NCBI GenBank assembly: GCA_027532905.1
Contig: JAPZUA010000006.1
Coordinates: 124,001 to 188,000 of the forward strand
DNA from: Magnetospirillum sp.
Lineage (GTDB): Bacteria > Pseudomonadota > Alphaproteobacteria > CACIAM-22H2
Direction: 5' to 3'
DNA length: 64,000 nucleotides
Below the pieces are notes generated by a model that did no database searches, had not been told where the DNA came from, and saw nothing but the letters and a program-made list of their open reading frames with translations. A program made the translations under genes and the position numbers. Shown here one piece after another: positions 1-9,139 of the stretch. How positions within the stretch are numbered: position 1 is the stretch's first letter; every line of letters begins with the position of its first letter.

Positions 1-1
1 G

Positions 2-265
2 GGCGACGCTTTTGCCGCCGGGCGCCAATGGATGCGCTTGGCGCTGGCGGCCGTCGGCGAAGGCACCGTTCTGCACCCCGTTAGCCAAGTGCTGCAGGAA
101 TATCCCGAGATGAACGCGACCTATGGCGAGATCCATCGGGTGTTGGGCGTGGCCCGCCCGCGGCGCATCCAGATGCTGGCGCGCATCGGCTATTTGCCGG
201 CAGGTGCGAATGCGTCGCCGCCGACACCCCGTTGGCCGGTCGAATCGCGTATAATGAGAGCGTGA
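2..265 (+). CDS. Nitroreductase/Acg-family FMN oxidoreductase, C-terminal part
   Basis: Open reading continues from the left edge, so only about the last 87 residues are present and the start lies outside the window. The visible part has the pattern GRQWMRLALAA, then HPVSQVLQEYPEM, then QMLARIGY and a closing PVES. I recognise this as the tail of nitroreductase-like (Acg family) flavoproteins, where this region packs around the FMN site and forms the dimer. The stop codon TGA (263-265) overlaps the GTG start of the MarR gene, so the two are probably translationally coupled and the regulator may control this oxidoreductase. The family call comes from pattern recall only. Confidence 0.6.
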   Translation, partial: GDAFAAGRQWMRLALAAVGEGTVLHPVSQVLQEYPEMNATYGEIHRVLGVARPRRIQMLARIGYLPAGANASPPTPRWPVESRIMRA

Positions 266-789
266 GAAAACAAACAAAACGCTCCGAAAAACCGGCCGGC
301 CCCAGCGCGTTCCCCCGCCCCGAGGCGCCACGCGAAGACCCACCGCTGTTCGCGCTGCTGAACGAGATCGGCATCATCGAACAGCTGATGCGCAACCGCT
401 TTGAGGCGGCGCGCCCGGCCGGTTTGCGTTTGGCGCATTTCATCCTGCTCAACCATCTCGCGCGCACCGGCGACGGCAAAAACCCCGTGTCGATCGCGCG
501 CGCCTTGCAGCTGGCTAAGGGGGCGATCACCAACACGCTGCACCGGCTCGAGGAGCGCGGTCTTGTCTCGGTGCTGCCCGATCCGGCGGACGCGCGCGGC
601 AAGCGCGTGTGGCTCACGCAAGAAGGGCGCGATGCGCGCGACGCGGTGGTGGTCGAGATCGGCAAAAGCTTCGCCGACGTGGCGCAAGCCATGCCGCCCG
701 CGCGCTGCCAGGCGGTGCTGCCCGATCTGCAGCATCTGCGACGCCATCTCGACCGCTTCCGCAAGCCGGGCGGACCGCAAGAGACTTGA
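262..789 (+). CDS. MarR-family transcriptional regulator
   Basis: A 175-residue protein with the winged-helix MarR fold. Helices around residues 30-60 probably form the dimer interface. The recognition region PVSIARALQLAKGAITNTL is followed by LEERGLV and a wing containing DPADARGKRVWLT, the conserved D-x-R-x-K/R beta-hairpin of MarR proteins. I prefer the GTG at 262 because it forms a GTGA overlap with the preceding stop; an in-frame TTG at 232 would add ten poorly conserved residues inside the upstream gene. Such regulators usually repress a neighbouring gene and release DNA on binding a small phenolic or oxidant, but the ligand cannot be read from the sequence. The N-terminal 30 residues are basic and proline-rich and probably disordered. 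Confidence 0.85.
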   Translation: MRKQTKRSEKPAGPSAFPRPEAPREDPPLFALLNEIGIIEQLMRNRFEAARPAGLRLAHFILLNHLARTGDGKNPVSIARALQLAKGAITNTLHRLEERGLVSVLPDPADARGKRVWLTQEGRDARDAVVVEIGKSFADVAQAMPPARCQAVLPDLQHLRRHLDRFRKPGGPQET

Positions 790-881
790 AAAGTTATTAG
801 GAATATGTATTTATAGACGCAGTGCCATTTGCGGCATGCGCTGTTTGAAAAGTGAAGATCGCAACGGCCCGATCGGGCTAT

Positions 882-899
882 GTCGCCGATTTCGGCGAC
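882..899. repeat. Inverted repeat in the intergenic region 790-990
   Basis: An 8-bp perfect stem (GTCGCCGA / TCGGCGAC) with a 2-base loop lies between the convergent marR and ybaK-like genes, next to a second short palindrome, GCCCGATCGGGC, at about 866-877. No T-run follows on the plus strand, so it is a weak terminator candidate. The rest of 790-990 is AT-rich with no credible ORF. Confidence 0.35.
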
Positions 900-990
900 T
901 TTGGAGATTGTGGCTATATTCTTTTTTATCAATAGCTTAAATAGACGACGGTCGCCTATTGTAACCCCTTGTCGCCAGAGGCCGCGTGGC

Positions 991-1494
991 TCAATTCGCC
1001 AGATCGACGAGGGTCGGTACCTGGTGATGCGCAGTCAGGAATTTGATCAGATCGGCGGGGGCGATGCTGGTCGTCGCGTCGTTGGCGAGCGGATGGCAGT
1101 TGAGGCGCTTCTCGCCCATCATCCACTTATCGAGCACCACGCGCACGCGGCGCGCGGTGTCGTTGAGGGGTGCAAACGGCGTCACCGCACCGGGGATCAC
1201 GCCGAGCGTTTCCATGAGCAGCGTGGGATTGCCGAAGGACAGGCGCTTCGAGCCCATCTTGGCGGGCAGGGCTTTCAAATCGATCTGCCGCTCGAACGGG
1301 GCCGAGACGAGCCACAGTTGGTCTTTGGCGTCTTTGAGGAACAGGTTTTTGACGTTCACGCCCGGCGGCAGCGATCCGTGCGCGAGGGTCAGCGCCTCGG
1401 CGACTGTGAAGGCCGGGGCGTGGCGCACAGTCGTCGTCGCAATGCCCATCGCGTCGAGCAAAGCCAGCAGCGTTTCCGGCGTGTGATGCGGCAT
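991..1494 (-). CDS. YbaK/ProX-type prolyl-tRNA editing domain protein
   Basis: A 167-residue single-domain protein of the YbaK/aminoacyl-tRNA deacylase superfamily, closest in feel to the ProXp-ala/PrdX group that hydrolyses Ala-tRNA(Pro). Visible family features are HAPAFTVAEA near the N terminus, VKNLFLKDAKDQLWLV with the conserved lysines of the substrate pocket, and the GxVTPFAPLND motif (here GAVTPFAPLND). Its ATG lies only 6 bp after the dctM stop, so it is the last gene of the TRAP operon. That link is probably positional rather than functional. Acts in the cytosol as a stand-alone trans-editing factor. The exact tRNA substrate cannot be decided from sequence alone. Confidence 0.85.
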   Translation of the reverse strand: MPHHTPETLLALLDAMGIATTTVRHAPAFTVAEALTLAHGSLPPGVNVKNLFLKDAKDQLWLVSAPFERQIDLKALPAKMGSKRLSFGNPTLLMETLGVIPGAVTPFAPLNDTARRVRVVLDKWMMGEKRLNCHPLANDATTSIAPADLIKFLTAHHQVPTLVDLAN

Positions 1495-1500
1495 CCGGCC

Positions 1501-2766
1501 CTAGTTGTAGACGAGGTCTCGCAGCGTGAGCGAGATCGCCGGCACATAGGTGATCAGCATCAGGCACACGAAGATCACCGAAATGAAGACCAGCAGATAC
1601 GGGATCATGCGATGGATGCCGACCTTGGCGACTTGGGCGGCCGCGAAAAGATTCACGCCGAAGGGCGGCGTGATCATGCCGAGCGCGAGGTTCACGACCA
1701 TGATCGTGCCGAAATGCACGGGGTCGATGCCGAATTGCTGGGCGGGGGCCGCAAGGATCGGGGCCAGCACGATGATCGAGGCCGAGGTTTCGACGAACAT
1801 GCCGACCACGAACAAGAAGAGGTTCACGCCGAGCAGATAGAGATTGCCGGTGTCGAACGCGTCGACGAGCCAGGCGGCGATCGCGTCGGGCACGCCCTGG
1901 CGATTGAGGAGCCAGCTGAACAGGCCCGCCACCGCGATGATGAACATGATCGAGGCCGACGACAGCACCGACTTCGCGAACACGCCGTAGAGTTGGGCGG
2001 GCTTGATCTCCTTGTAGACGAACAGGCCCACGACCAGCGCGTAGACCACGGCCACGACCGAGGCCTCCGTCGGCGTGAAGATGCCGCCATAGATGCCGCC
2101 CAAGATCACGACCGGCATCATCAGCGCCCACAGGGCCTGGCGCGTGGCGGGCCAGAATTTGAGGCGGCCTTCGCCGTCGTGTTTGCCCCAGCCTTTGATG
2201 CGGCACCACACGAGCACGGTCGCCATCAATGCCGCGCCAATCAGCAGGCCGGGACCGAAGCCCGCGATGAACAGTTCCGGGATCGAGGTTTGCGTGGCGA
2301 CGCCGTAGAGAATCATCGGGATCGACGGCGGGATGATCACGCCGAGTTCGGCGGCCGTGGCCTGCAAGGCGGCCGCGAACGGCACCGGGTAGCCGTGTTT
2401 GACGAGGGCCGGGATCATGATCGCGCCGATCGCGAAGGTGGTGGCGACCGACGAGCCCGAGATCGCGGCGAAGATCATGCAGGTGAGGATGCAGGTGCAG
2501 GCAAGCCCGCCTTGCACGCCGCCGACGATCGATTTGGCGAACTCGACGAGGCGGCGCGAGATCCCGCCCACATCCATGAGATTGCCCGCGAGGATGAAAA
2601 ACGGAATCGCCGCGAGCGGGAAGGAGTCGAGCCGCACATACATTTGCTGGGCGGCCACGAGCAGCGGAAAGCGCGTGTGGAATTCGAGGCCCACAAGGGC
2701 CGAAATGCCGATCGCCACGGCGATGGGCACCGATGCCGCGAACAGCACGCACATTGCGATCATCAT
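1501..2766 (-). CDS. TRAP transporter large permease, DctM type
   Basis: A 421-residue, strongly hydrophobic inner-membrane protein with about a dozen predicted membrane segments. Family hallmarks include the early PFFILAGNLM, ISGSSVATTFAIG, LGVIIPPSIPMILYG, the mid-protein IFTPTEASVVAVVYAL, and the final NLALGMITPPFGVNLF. This subunit forms the Na+-driven translocation path of TRAP transporters. I start at the first of two tandem ATGs (2764-2766); longer versions would run into the DctQ gene. The DctQ stop is 8 bp upstream. The substrate, usually a carboxylate or sugar acid, is set by the DctP protein and cannot be inferred here. Confidence 0.93.
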   Translation of the reverse strand: MMIAMCVLFAASVPIAVAIGISALVGLEFHTRFPLLVAAQQMYVRLDSFPLAAIPFFILAGNLMDVGGISRRLVEFAKSIVGGVQGGLACTCILTCMIFAAISGSSVATTFAIGAIMIPALVKHGYPVPFAAALQATAAELGVIIPPSIPMILYGVATQTSIPELFIAGFGPGLLIGAALMATVLVWCRIKGWGKHDGEGRLKFWPATRQALWALMMPVVILGGIYGGIFTPTEASVVAVVYALVVGLFVYKEIKPAQLYGVFAKSVLSSASIMFIIAVAGLFSWLLNRQGVPDAIAAWLVDAFDTGNLYLLGVNLFLFVVGMFVETSASIIVLAPILAAPAQQFGIDPVHFGTIMVVNLALGMITPPFGVNLFAAAQVAKVGIHRMIPYLLVFISVIFVCLMLITYVPAISLTLRDLVYN

Positions 2767-2774
2767 CGCGGAGG

Positions 2775-3281
2775 TCAAACGGCGTTCTCCAGCTCTTCGT
2801 TGCGGCGGGCGGGATCGAAATAATGGGCGAGCACGCCCACGACGCTGAAGGCCGAGCCGATCGGAATCGCGGCGTAGCCCCAGGCGATCGAAATGTCGAG
2901 GCCGGCGAGATTCTGGCGCGCCACGCGCTCGGCCATCGCCCAGCCGTACCAGATCAAAACGCCGAGCAGCACGAGCGAGGCTGCGAGCGCCACTGTCTCG
3001 AGCGTGCGGCGCACCGCCCCTCGCGTAAGGCGGTGGGCAAGGTCGATCGACACGAGCGCACCGTGCCGGAAGCAGCCCGCGAGCCCGAGGAACGTCATCC
3101 AGATCAGCGAAACGCGCACGAGCGCTTCGGACCACGTCGCAGGCTCGTGCAGCACGAAACGGCTGAACACCTGCCAGAAGCCTGCCGAAGTCGCCACGAC
3201 AAGGGCTGCCACGGCAAGCGCCATGGCAGCCCCGGTCGTGTAGCGGTCGAGTGCCAGAAGCCCGTTTGAGATCGGCTTCAA
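2775..3281 (-). CDS. TRAP transporter small permease, DctQ type
   Basis: A 168-residue membrane protein with four hydrophobic segments. The segment with FVLHEPATWSEALVRVSLIWMTFLG carries the W-S/T-E-x-L/A pattern typical of DctQ. I place the start at TTG 3281, ten bases after the DctP stop and preceded by GGAAG. The same frame stays open up to 3401, but that stretch overlaps DctP and has low-complexity shadow sequence. DctQ pairs with DctM in the membrane. The order DctP-DctQ-DctM with small gaps shows one operon. A non-ATG start is inferred from length and context. Confidence 0.85.
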   Translation of the reverse strand: MKPISNGLLALDRYTTGAAMALAVAALVVATSAGFWQVFSRFVLHEPATWSEALVRVSLIWMTFLGLAGCFRHGALVSIDLAHRLTRGAVRRTLETVALAASLVLLGVLIWYGWAMAERVARQNLAGLDISIAWGYAAIPIGSAFSVVGVLAHYFDPARRNEELENAV

Positions 3282-3291
3282 GCTTCCGGCC

Positions 3292-4254
3292 TTAGTTCGC
3301 GCGCCAGTTGCGGATGCGCTCGATGTTCGCAGCGCCGAACTCGCGGCCCCAGCCTTCCATGGCCGGCTGCAAGGCGGCCTGGAAGCCCGACATGTCGACA
3401 CCCGTCGACACGGTCATGCCGCGGCGGCGCAGTTCGTCCACGCCCGATTCCTCGTCGGCCGAAACGCGCGCACGGTTCGCGGCCTGGGCCGCCTTCGCCG
3501 CTTCGCGGAACACGGCTTTGTCCGCGTCGTTGAGGCGGTTCCACACGGCGGGCGAAACGATCAGCACGGCCGGCGAATAGACGTGGCGCGTGAGCGAGAG
3601 GAACTTCTGCACCTGGTTGAGGTTGTTGGCCACGATCACGGGGATCGGGTTTTCCTGGCCGTCGACCGTGCCCTGCTGCAGGGCGGGAACCAGTTCCGAG
3701 AAGGCCATGGGTGTGGGCAGCGAGCCCAGCGTGCGGAAGGCCTGCATATGGACCTGGTTTTCCATCGTGCGGATCTTCATGCCCTTGATGTCGTCGGGCT
3801 TCGAAACTTCGCGCCGGCTGTTGGTGAGATTGCGGAAGCCGTTTTCGAGCCACGCAAGGCCGACCAGATTGGCGGCCGGGAAGCGGCCCAGCACGTCCTG
3901 GCCGACCTGGCTGTCGAGCACGCCGCGCGCATGCGCGTAGTCGCGGAACAGGAAGGGGATGTCGAAGATTTTCGACTCGGGCACGAAATTGCCGACCGGG
4001 CCCGTTGAAGTCACGGTCACGTCGCCGGTGCCGATCTGCAGCGCTTCGATGTTCTCGCGCTCATTGTCCGAGCGCTGGATGTTGAAGCGGATGCGGTTGT
4101 TGGTGCGCTTTTCGATCTCTTCCTTGAAGGCGACCGCACCCGCACCGTAGTGCGAATTCACGGGCAGCGGATGCGTGATCGTGAATTGCTGCGCGGCAAC
4201 GGGGAAGGCCAAAGCGCTCAGAGCGGCAATGGCCGTAAGGCGTGCAAGAAACAT
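3292..4254 (-). CDS. TRAP transporter periplasmic substrate-binding protein, DctP family
   Basis: A 320-residue secreted binding protein. The first 22 residues form a clear signal peptide (MFLARLTAIAALSALAFPVAA, cleavage before QQF). Typical DctP motifs follow: SKIFDIPFLFRDYAHA, GLAWLENGFRNLTNSRR, DDIKGMKIRTMEN, the size-sensing PMAFSELVPALQQGTVDGQENP, and the late AVLIVSPAVWNRL. The arginine of KIRTMEN is the family residue that salt-bridges the substrate carboxylate, so an organic acid is likely. The start at 4254 has a GGGAGAG ribosome-binding site; an upstream in-frame ATG at 4329 would destroy the signal peptide. First gene of the dctPQM-ybaK operon. Confidence 0.92.
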   Translation of the reverse strand: MFLARLTAIAALSALAFPVAAQQFTITHPLPVNSHYGAGAVAFKEEIEKRTNNRIRFNIQRSDNERENIEALQIGTGDVTVTSTGPVGNFVPESKIFDIPFLFRDYAHARGVLDSQVGQDVLGRFPAANLVGLAWLENGFRNLTNSRREVSKPDDIKGMKIRTMENQVHMQAFRTLGSLPTPMAFSELVPALQQGTVDGQENPIPVIVANNLNQVQKFLSLTRHVYSPAVLIVSPAVWNRLNDADKAVFREAAKAAQAANRARVSADEESGVDELRRRGMTVSTGVDMSGFQAALQPAMEGWGREFGAANIERIRNWRAN

Positions 4255-4360
4255 GGGGGGCTCTCCCTTGAGGATCTGTCGGGCCCTCGCGACGGTCTGT
4301 CGCTGGCGCCCTTGTTCAGAAAGCCACACTAGATCGGGAAGCCTTCGAACCTCAAGGGCC

Positions 4361-5605
4361 TCAATTGAGCTTGCGAATGCCGGTAAGGTCCATGCCTTCG
4401 GTCGTCGCGTCGACGAAGCTCGCGCGCGTGATGTCGGCCCCGCGCAGCACGGCCCCGGTCAGGTTCGCCTTGTCGAACTTGGCGTGGCTCAGGATCGCGT
4501 TGCTGAGATTGGCCGGAAATTTGCGGCCCGAGGAATTGCCGGCCGCATCTTTGAGATCGACCGGCGTGAGGCGGGCTTGCGTAAGGTCGGCGCGCCGCAG
4601 CACGGCCCCGGTCAGCACGGCTCCGGCGAGGTCGGCAAGCGTGAGGTTGGCGTCGGTGAGGTTCGCCTGTACGAGGCTCGTGAGGCGCATGAGGGCGCGC
4701 GAAAGATCGCTGCGCGCAAGATTGGCGCGGTTCAGCGAGGCGGCGCTGAGATCGAGGCCGCGCAGATCCATGCCGCTCAGATCGCGGTCGTCGAGCACGG
4801 CGCGCTGGCCTTGCGCGCCGCTCGTCGTGATCCAGGTTTTGTGCTGCGCCAGCACCGTGCGCACGTCGATCTGCGGGGCGGGCGGCACCAGCGGCGGCTC
4901 GAAATTGGCCCCCTCGAGATTGGCGGTCTTGAGATCGAGCCCGTCGAGGACCACGCCGCGCATGCGGGCACCCCGGAGATCGCAGCCGTTGAGCACGGCA
5001 CCTTGCAACTTGGCGCCGTCGAGGATCGCGTCTTTGAGTTTGGCTCCCTCGAGATTGGCGCCCGTAAGGTCGGCGTTGGACAGAACGGAAGCGCCCATCT
5101 CGGCGTCGGCGAGTTTGGCGCCGCGCATCGAAGCGCCCGTAAGATCCGCCTTTTCGAGATTGGCGCCCTTGAGTTCGACATTGTCGAGATTGGCGTCGCG
5201 GAAACTCGCCGAACGCTCGGCGTTTCCTTTGCTCGAGCCGTCGGACCATTGCACGGTCTGGCCCGGTCGGAAATCCGCACCGCGCAGATCGGCGTCGCGC
5301 AGCAGAGCGCCGTCGAAGCGGCCGCCGCGCGCATCGACCCGGCGCATGTTGCTGCCGCTCAAGTCGGAGAAGCTGAAATCGGCCGCGAACAGATCGGCCA
5401 TCGACAGGTCGCAATCCTGCATGACTGCGCCGATCAGGTTCGCCCCCGACAGCACGGCTGCCGAAAGGTTGCGCCCGCGTCCGTCGACGGCGCCGAACTC
5501 GTGGTTGCGCTCGTCCATGCGCTTGCCGCCGGGCTTGCCCATCAGGTAGGCGAGGTGCGCCGTCATCGCGGCTTCGAAATCCAATTGCTGGGCGGATTTG
5601 CTCAT
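4361..5605 (-). CDS. Pentapeptide-repeat protein (paralogue 1)
   Basis: A 414-residue protein made of A(D/N)Lxx pentapeptide repeats, expected to fold as a right-handed quadrilateral beta-helix. The repeats come in two blocks (about residues 45-225 and 265-405). Between them is a non-repeat spacer of about 45 residues with V-x-x-x-L-x-x-HKTWITTSGAQGQRAVLDD. The N-terminal 40 residues are also non-repetitive (LDFEAAMTAHLAYL). The same plan, including the spacer motif H-x-x-W-x-x-S-x-G-x-x-G-x-x-AVLD, is seen in the protein at 9140-10468, so they are paralogues. No catalytic or membrane segment is visible. The function is unknown; gyrase protection is one role known for distant relatives and should not be assumed. 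Confidence 0.88.
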   Translation of the reverse strand: MSKSAQQLDFEAAMTAHLAYLMGKPGGKRMDERNHEFGAVDGRGRNLSAAVLSGANLIGAVMQDCDLSMADLFAADFSFSDLSGSNMRRVDARGGRFDGALLRDADLRGADFRPGQTVQWSDGSSKGNAERSASFRDANLDNVELKGANLEKADLTGASMRGAKLADAEMGASVLSNADLTGANLEGAKLKDAILDGAKLQGAVLNGCDLRGARMRGVVLDGLDLKTANLEGANFEPPLVPPAPQIDVRTVLAQHKTWITTSGAQGQRAVLDDRDLSGMDLRGLDLSAASLNRANLARSDLSRALMRLTSLVQANLTDANLTLADLAGAVLTGAVLRRADLTQARLTPVDLKDAAGNSSGRKFPANLSNAILSHAKFDKANLTGAVLRGADITRASFVDATTEGMDLTGIRKLN

Positions 5606-5670
5606 TGTCTAAACAGACTACAATTAGCGCATCTGCCCGACCAGTAAATTTTGCGGACTGCTAGAAATGC

Positions 5671-5700
5671 AAAACGGCCCTGGATCGCTCCAGGGCCGTT
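5671..5700 (-). terminator. Rho-independent terminator of glnBA
   Basis: A perfect 12-bp stem (AACGGCCCTGGA / TCCAGGGCCGTT) with a 4-base loop lies 20 bases downstream of the glnA stop, and on the minus strand it runs into TTTT. It ends the glnBA transcript and separates it from the pentapeptide gene, which is transcribed in the same direction. Confidence 0.85.
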
Positions 5701-5720
5701 CGCGACGACGTTAGGGTAAA

Positions 5721-7130
5721 TCAGACCGAGTAGTACATTTCAAACTCGATCGGGTGCGGCGTGTGTTCGAAGGCGTAGACTTCTTCCATCTTGAGCTCGA
5801 TGTAGCTGTCGATGAAGTCGTCCGTGAACACGCCGCCGGCTTTCAGGAAGGCGCGGCCCTTGTCGAGATTCTGCAGTGCTTCGCGAAGCGAACCGCAGAC
5901 CGTCGGCACCTTCTTGAGTTCGTTGGGCGGCAGGTCGTACAGGTTCTTGTCCATGGCTTCGCCGGGATGGATCTTGTTCTTGATCCCGTCGAGGCCCGCC
6001 ATCAGCATCGCGGCGAAGCCGAGATAGGGGTTGGCGGTCGGGTCGGGGAAGCGGACTTCGACGCGCTTGGCCTTCGGGCCGATGCCGAACGGAATGCGGC
6101 ACGAAGCCGAGCGGTTGCGCGCCGAGTAGGCGAGCAGCACGGGCGCTTCGAAGCCCGGGATCAGGCGCTTGTACGAGTTCGTCGACGCGTTCGTGAACGC
6201 GTTGATCGCCTTGGCGTGCTTGATGATGCCGCCGATGTAGAACAGCGCCGTTTCCGAAAGATCGGCGTAGCCGTTGCCGGCGAAGAGCGGCTTGCCCTTC
6301 TTCCAGATCGACTGGTGCACGTGCATGCCCGAACCGTTGTCGCCCTTGATGGGCTTCGGCATGAAGGTGGCCGTCTTGCCGTACTGCTGGGCCACGTTGT
6401 GGACGACGTACTTGTAGATCTGGCAGCCGTCGGCGGCCTTCACCATCGTCGTGAACTTGGCGCCGAGCTCGTGCTGCGAGGGCGCCACTTCATGGTGGTG
6501 CTTCTCGATGTCGAGGCCCATGTCCTTCATGATCGTGAGCATCTCGGCGCGCAGATCCGCACCCTGGTCGACCGGCGGAACCGGGAAATAGCCGCCCTTG
6601 ATGCGCGGACGATGCGCAAGGTTGCCGTCCGGATAGACCTTGTCGGTCACGTACGGACCTTCTTCGGAGTCGATTTCGACCGAGGTCTTGTTCATCGACA
6701 CTTTGAAGCGCACGTCGTCGAACACGAAGAATTCGATTTCGGGGCCGAAATACGCCGTGTCGCCGATGCCGGTTTCCTTGACGTAGGCTTCGGCCTTCTT
6801 GGCGATGCCGCGCGGATCGCGGTTGTAGGGCTGGCCCGTGCCCGGCTCGTAGATGTCGCACATGATCGTCATCGACGGCTGGGCCGCGAACGGATCCATC
6901 ACGGCCGAGGTCGGGTCGAGCATCAGCGTCATGTCGGATTCGTTGATGGCCTTCCAGCCCGCGATCGACGAACCGTCGAACATGAGGCCTTCGGTGAAGG
7001 TCTCTTCGGTGATCGTCTCGACCGCATGGGCGAGGTGCTGCATCTTGCCGCGCGGATCGGTGAAGCGCAGATCGACGTACTTGCAGCCGTTTTCCTTGAT
7101 CTTCTTGAGGACGGTCTTGGGATCCGACAT
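5721..7130 (-). CDS. glnA: Glutamine synthetase, type I
   Basis: A 469-residue protein, the standard length of bacterial GSI. It makes glutamine from glutamate, ammonia and ATP as a cytosolic dodecamer. Signatures are [11 protein letters not shown] (start of the beta-grasp domain), [11 protein letters not shown] with metal-binding glutamates, the ATP-site motif [13 protein letters not shown], and NRSASCRIP. The C-terminal [10 protein letters not shown] contains the tyrosine that GlnE adenylylates, so this is the regulated GSI-beta type. I choose ATG 7130 (AAAAAG upstream), which gives the canonical N terminus; a further in-frame ATG at 7157 adds nine residues. It follows glnB by 61 bp. A GlnE gene is present at 27.4-30.3 kb, so the control enzyme is also in the window. 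Confidence 0.98.
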   Translation of the reverse strand: MSDPKTVLKKIKENGCKYVDLRFTDPRGKMQHLAHAVETITEETFTEGLMFDGSSIAGWKAINESDMTLMLDPTSAVMDPFAAQPSMTIMCDIYEPGTGQPYNRDPRGIAKKAEAYVKETGIGDTAYFGPEIEFFVFDDVRFKVSMNKTSVEIDSEEGPYVTDKVYPDGNLAHRPRIKGGYFPVPPVDQGADLRAEMLTIMKDMGLDIEKHHHEVAPSQHELGAKFTTMVKAADGCQIYKYVVHNVAQQYGKTATFMPKPIKGDNGSGMHVHQSIWKKGKPLFAGNGYADLSETALFYIGGIIKHAKAINAFTNASTNSYKRLIPGFEAPVLLAYSARNRSASCRIPFGIGPKAKRVEVRFPDPTANPYLGFAAMLMAGLDGIKNKIHPGEAMDKNLYDLPPNELKKVPTVCGSLREALQNLDKGRAFLKAGGVFTDDFIDSYIELKMEEVYAFEHTPHPIEFEMYYSV

Positions 7131-7191
7131 AGGCTTTTTCCTGTGGTTGGCCGGCACGACTGGCCGGCAGGTTGAATGGAGAATGGGTTCT

Positions 7192-7680
<489 letters not shown>

Positions 7681-7703
7681 TTATTGTGCATTGTGCGCAA
7701 AAA

Positions 7704-8897
7704 TCAGGCGGATTTGGCGGCCGGATGGGCTGCGAGCGTGGTCCGGATGCGCTGCATGGCCAGGCGGATATTCTCGACCGAATTGGCGTAGGAGAACCGC
7801 AGATAGCCGTCGCCATATTGCCCGAAGGCCGTGCCGGAGAGGACGGCAACGCCCGCCTGTTCGAGCAGCAAGGTTTCGAGCGCGCGGCTCGAATAGCCGG
7901 TCCCCTCGATGTTCGGGAATGCGTAGAACGCCCCGCCCGGCTCGACGCAGCGGAAACCCGGAATCGTGTTGAGCTCGTCCACGATCACGCGGCGGCGTTC
8001 GGCGAAGGCGGCCACCATGGTTGCAACCGCATCCTGCGGCCCGTCGAGGGCGGCAAGGCCGGCAAACTGGGCCGAGGCGTTCACGCAAGAATGGCTGTTG
8101 ATGGCCAGCCGCTCGGCGTGCGCAATCATCGATTTGGGCCACACCGAGTAGCCCAGACGCCAGCCGGTCATCGCATAGGTCTTGGACCAGCCGTCGAGCA
8201 GGATCAGCCGGTCGGCAAGCTCGGGATAGTTCAGAAGCGACACGTGTTCGCGACCGTCGTAGGTCATCTGGCCGTAGATTTCGTCCGACATGATCGCGAC
8301 TTTGGGGAAACGCGCGAGGCCCGCGACAAGCTTGTCGACCTGGTCCTTGGGCGTGACTCCGCCGGTCGGGTTGGCGGGCGAATTGAGGATCACAAGGCGC
8401 GTGCGTTCAGTAAGGCGCGAGAGAATGTCGTCGGCTTCGAAGGCAAAGCCGTTCTTTTCGAGCAAGGGCAGCGGAACGGGCGTGGCGCCCGAGAACTTGA
8501 TCACGCTTTCGTAGATCGGAAAGCCGGGGTTCGGATAGATGATCTCGGCCCCCGGTTCGCCCAGCATCATGATCGCAAAGAACATCGTGACCTTGCCGCC
8601 GGGCACGATCAGCACCTGCTCGGGCGAGACGGTGGCACCCAAGCGCCGATGCAGATCGCGCGTGACCGCTTCGCGCAGCGGCAGGATGCCGTTGGCGGGC
8701 GTGTAGCCGTGATGGCCGTCGCGCAGCGCCTTGATGCCGGCCTCGACGATGTGTTCGGGCGTGCGGAAATCGGGCTGGCCGATGCTCAAGGAAACGATCG
8801 ATTTGCCCTTGGCTTCGAGCGCTTTGGCGCGCGCCAGCACCTCGAACGCAGTCTCGGTGCCAAGGCGGCCCATGCGTTCGGCCAGAATCGGATCCAT
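7704..8897 (-). CDS. Class I/II PLP-dependent aminotransferase (aspartate aminotransferase-like)
   Basis: A 397-residue fold-type I aminotransferase. Visible residues are the YTPANG loop, PNPGFPIYE, the NSPANPTGG motif, SDEIYGQ (PLP-binding Asp and Tyr), the Schiff-base lysine K239 in DGWSKTYAMTGWRLGY, and RFSYANS near the C terminus with the arginine that binds the alpha-carboxylate. Length and motifs match the I-gamma aspartate/prephenate aminotransferase group. The start has GGGAGAA seven bases upstream. It is transcribed in the same direction as glnBA but is separated from glnB by a promoter region, so it is probably its own unit. Substrate preference among Asp, aromatic or branched amino acids is uncertain. 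Confidence 0.88.
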   Translation of the reverse strand: MDPILAERMGRLGTETAFEVLARAKALEAKGKSIVSLSIGQPDFRTPEHIVEAGIKALRDGHHGYTPANGILPLREAVTRDLHRRLGATVSPEQVLIVPGGKVTMFFAIMMLGEPGAEIIYPNPGFPIYESVIKFSGATPVPLPLLEKNGFAFEADDILSRLTERTRLVILNSPANPTGGVTPKDQVDKLVAGLARFPKVAIMSDEIYGQMTYDGREHVSLLNYPELADRLILLDGWSKTYAMTGWRLGYSVWPKSMIAHAERLAINSHSCVNASAQFAGLAALDGPQDAVATMVAAFAERRRVIVDELNTIPGFRCVEPGGAFYAFPNIEGTGYSSRALETLLLEQAGVAVLSGTAFGQYGDGYLRFSYANSVENIRLAMQRIRTTLAAHPAAKSA

Positions 8898-9014
8898 CGA
8901 CGCTTCTCCCGTGTTTTTTTCGAGGCGGCAGGACCTAGCATGCCTGCACTGCCGGAGGCAAACGCCGCGCGCTTGCAGGGCGGCGGCAAGGCGTGTAAAT
9001 ACCCGGCCTGCTGT

Positions 9015-9091
9015 GGCGGCCGTAGCTCAGTTGGTAGAGCACCTGGTTGTGGTCCTGGTTGTCGCGGGTTCGAGCCCCGTCGGTCGCCCCA
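9015..9091 (+). tRNA. tRNA-His (GTG), CCA encoded
   Basis: Full cloverleaf with the extra G(-1) at 9015 that is specific to tRNA-His. The acceptor stem GCGGCCG pairs with CGGTCGC (one G-T), the D arm is GCTC/GAGC, the anticodon loop is TTGTGGT, the T arm is GCGGG/CCCGT, and CCCA closes the molecule. The anticodon stem is CCTGG on both sides, which leaves a T-T mismatch in its middle pair (29-41). Confidence 0.95.
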
Positions 9092-9139
9092 GCCTCCTTT
9101 TTCCGTTGTCCCCGTCGGCTTTGTTTATAATGGGGGGCG

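Noticed and set aside
880-2823. Long plus-strand ORF of 647 codons with His/Arg/Asp-rich sequence
   Set aside because: It is the antisense shadow of the ybaK-like and dctM genes; GC-rich codon bias keeps the opposite strand open. It has no family features.
5754-7175. Plus-strand ORF of 473 codons over glnA
   Set aside because: Antisense of glnA, which has complete catalytic motifs on the minus strand.
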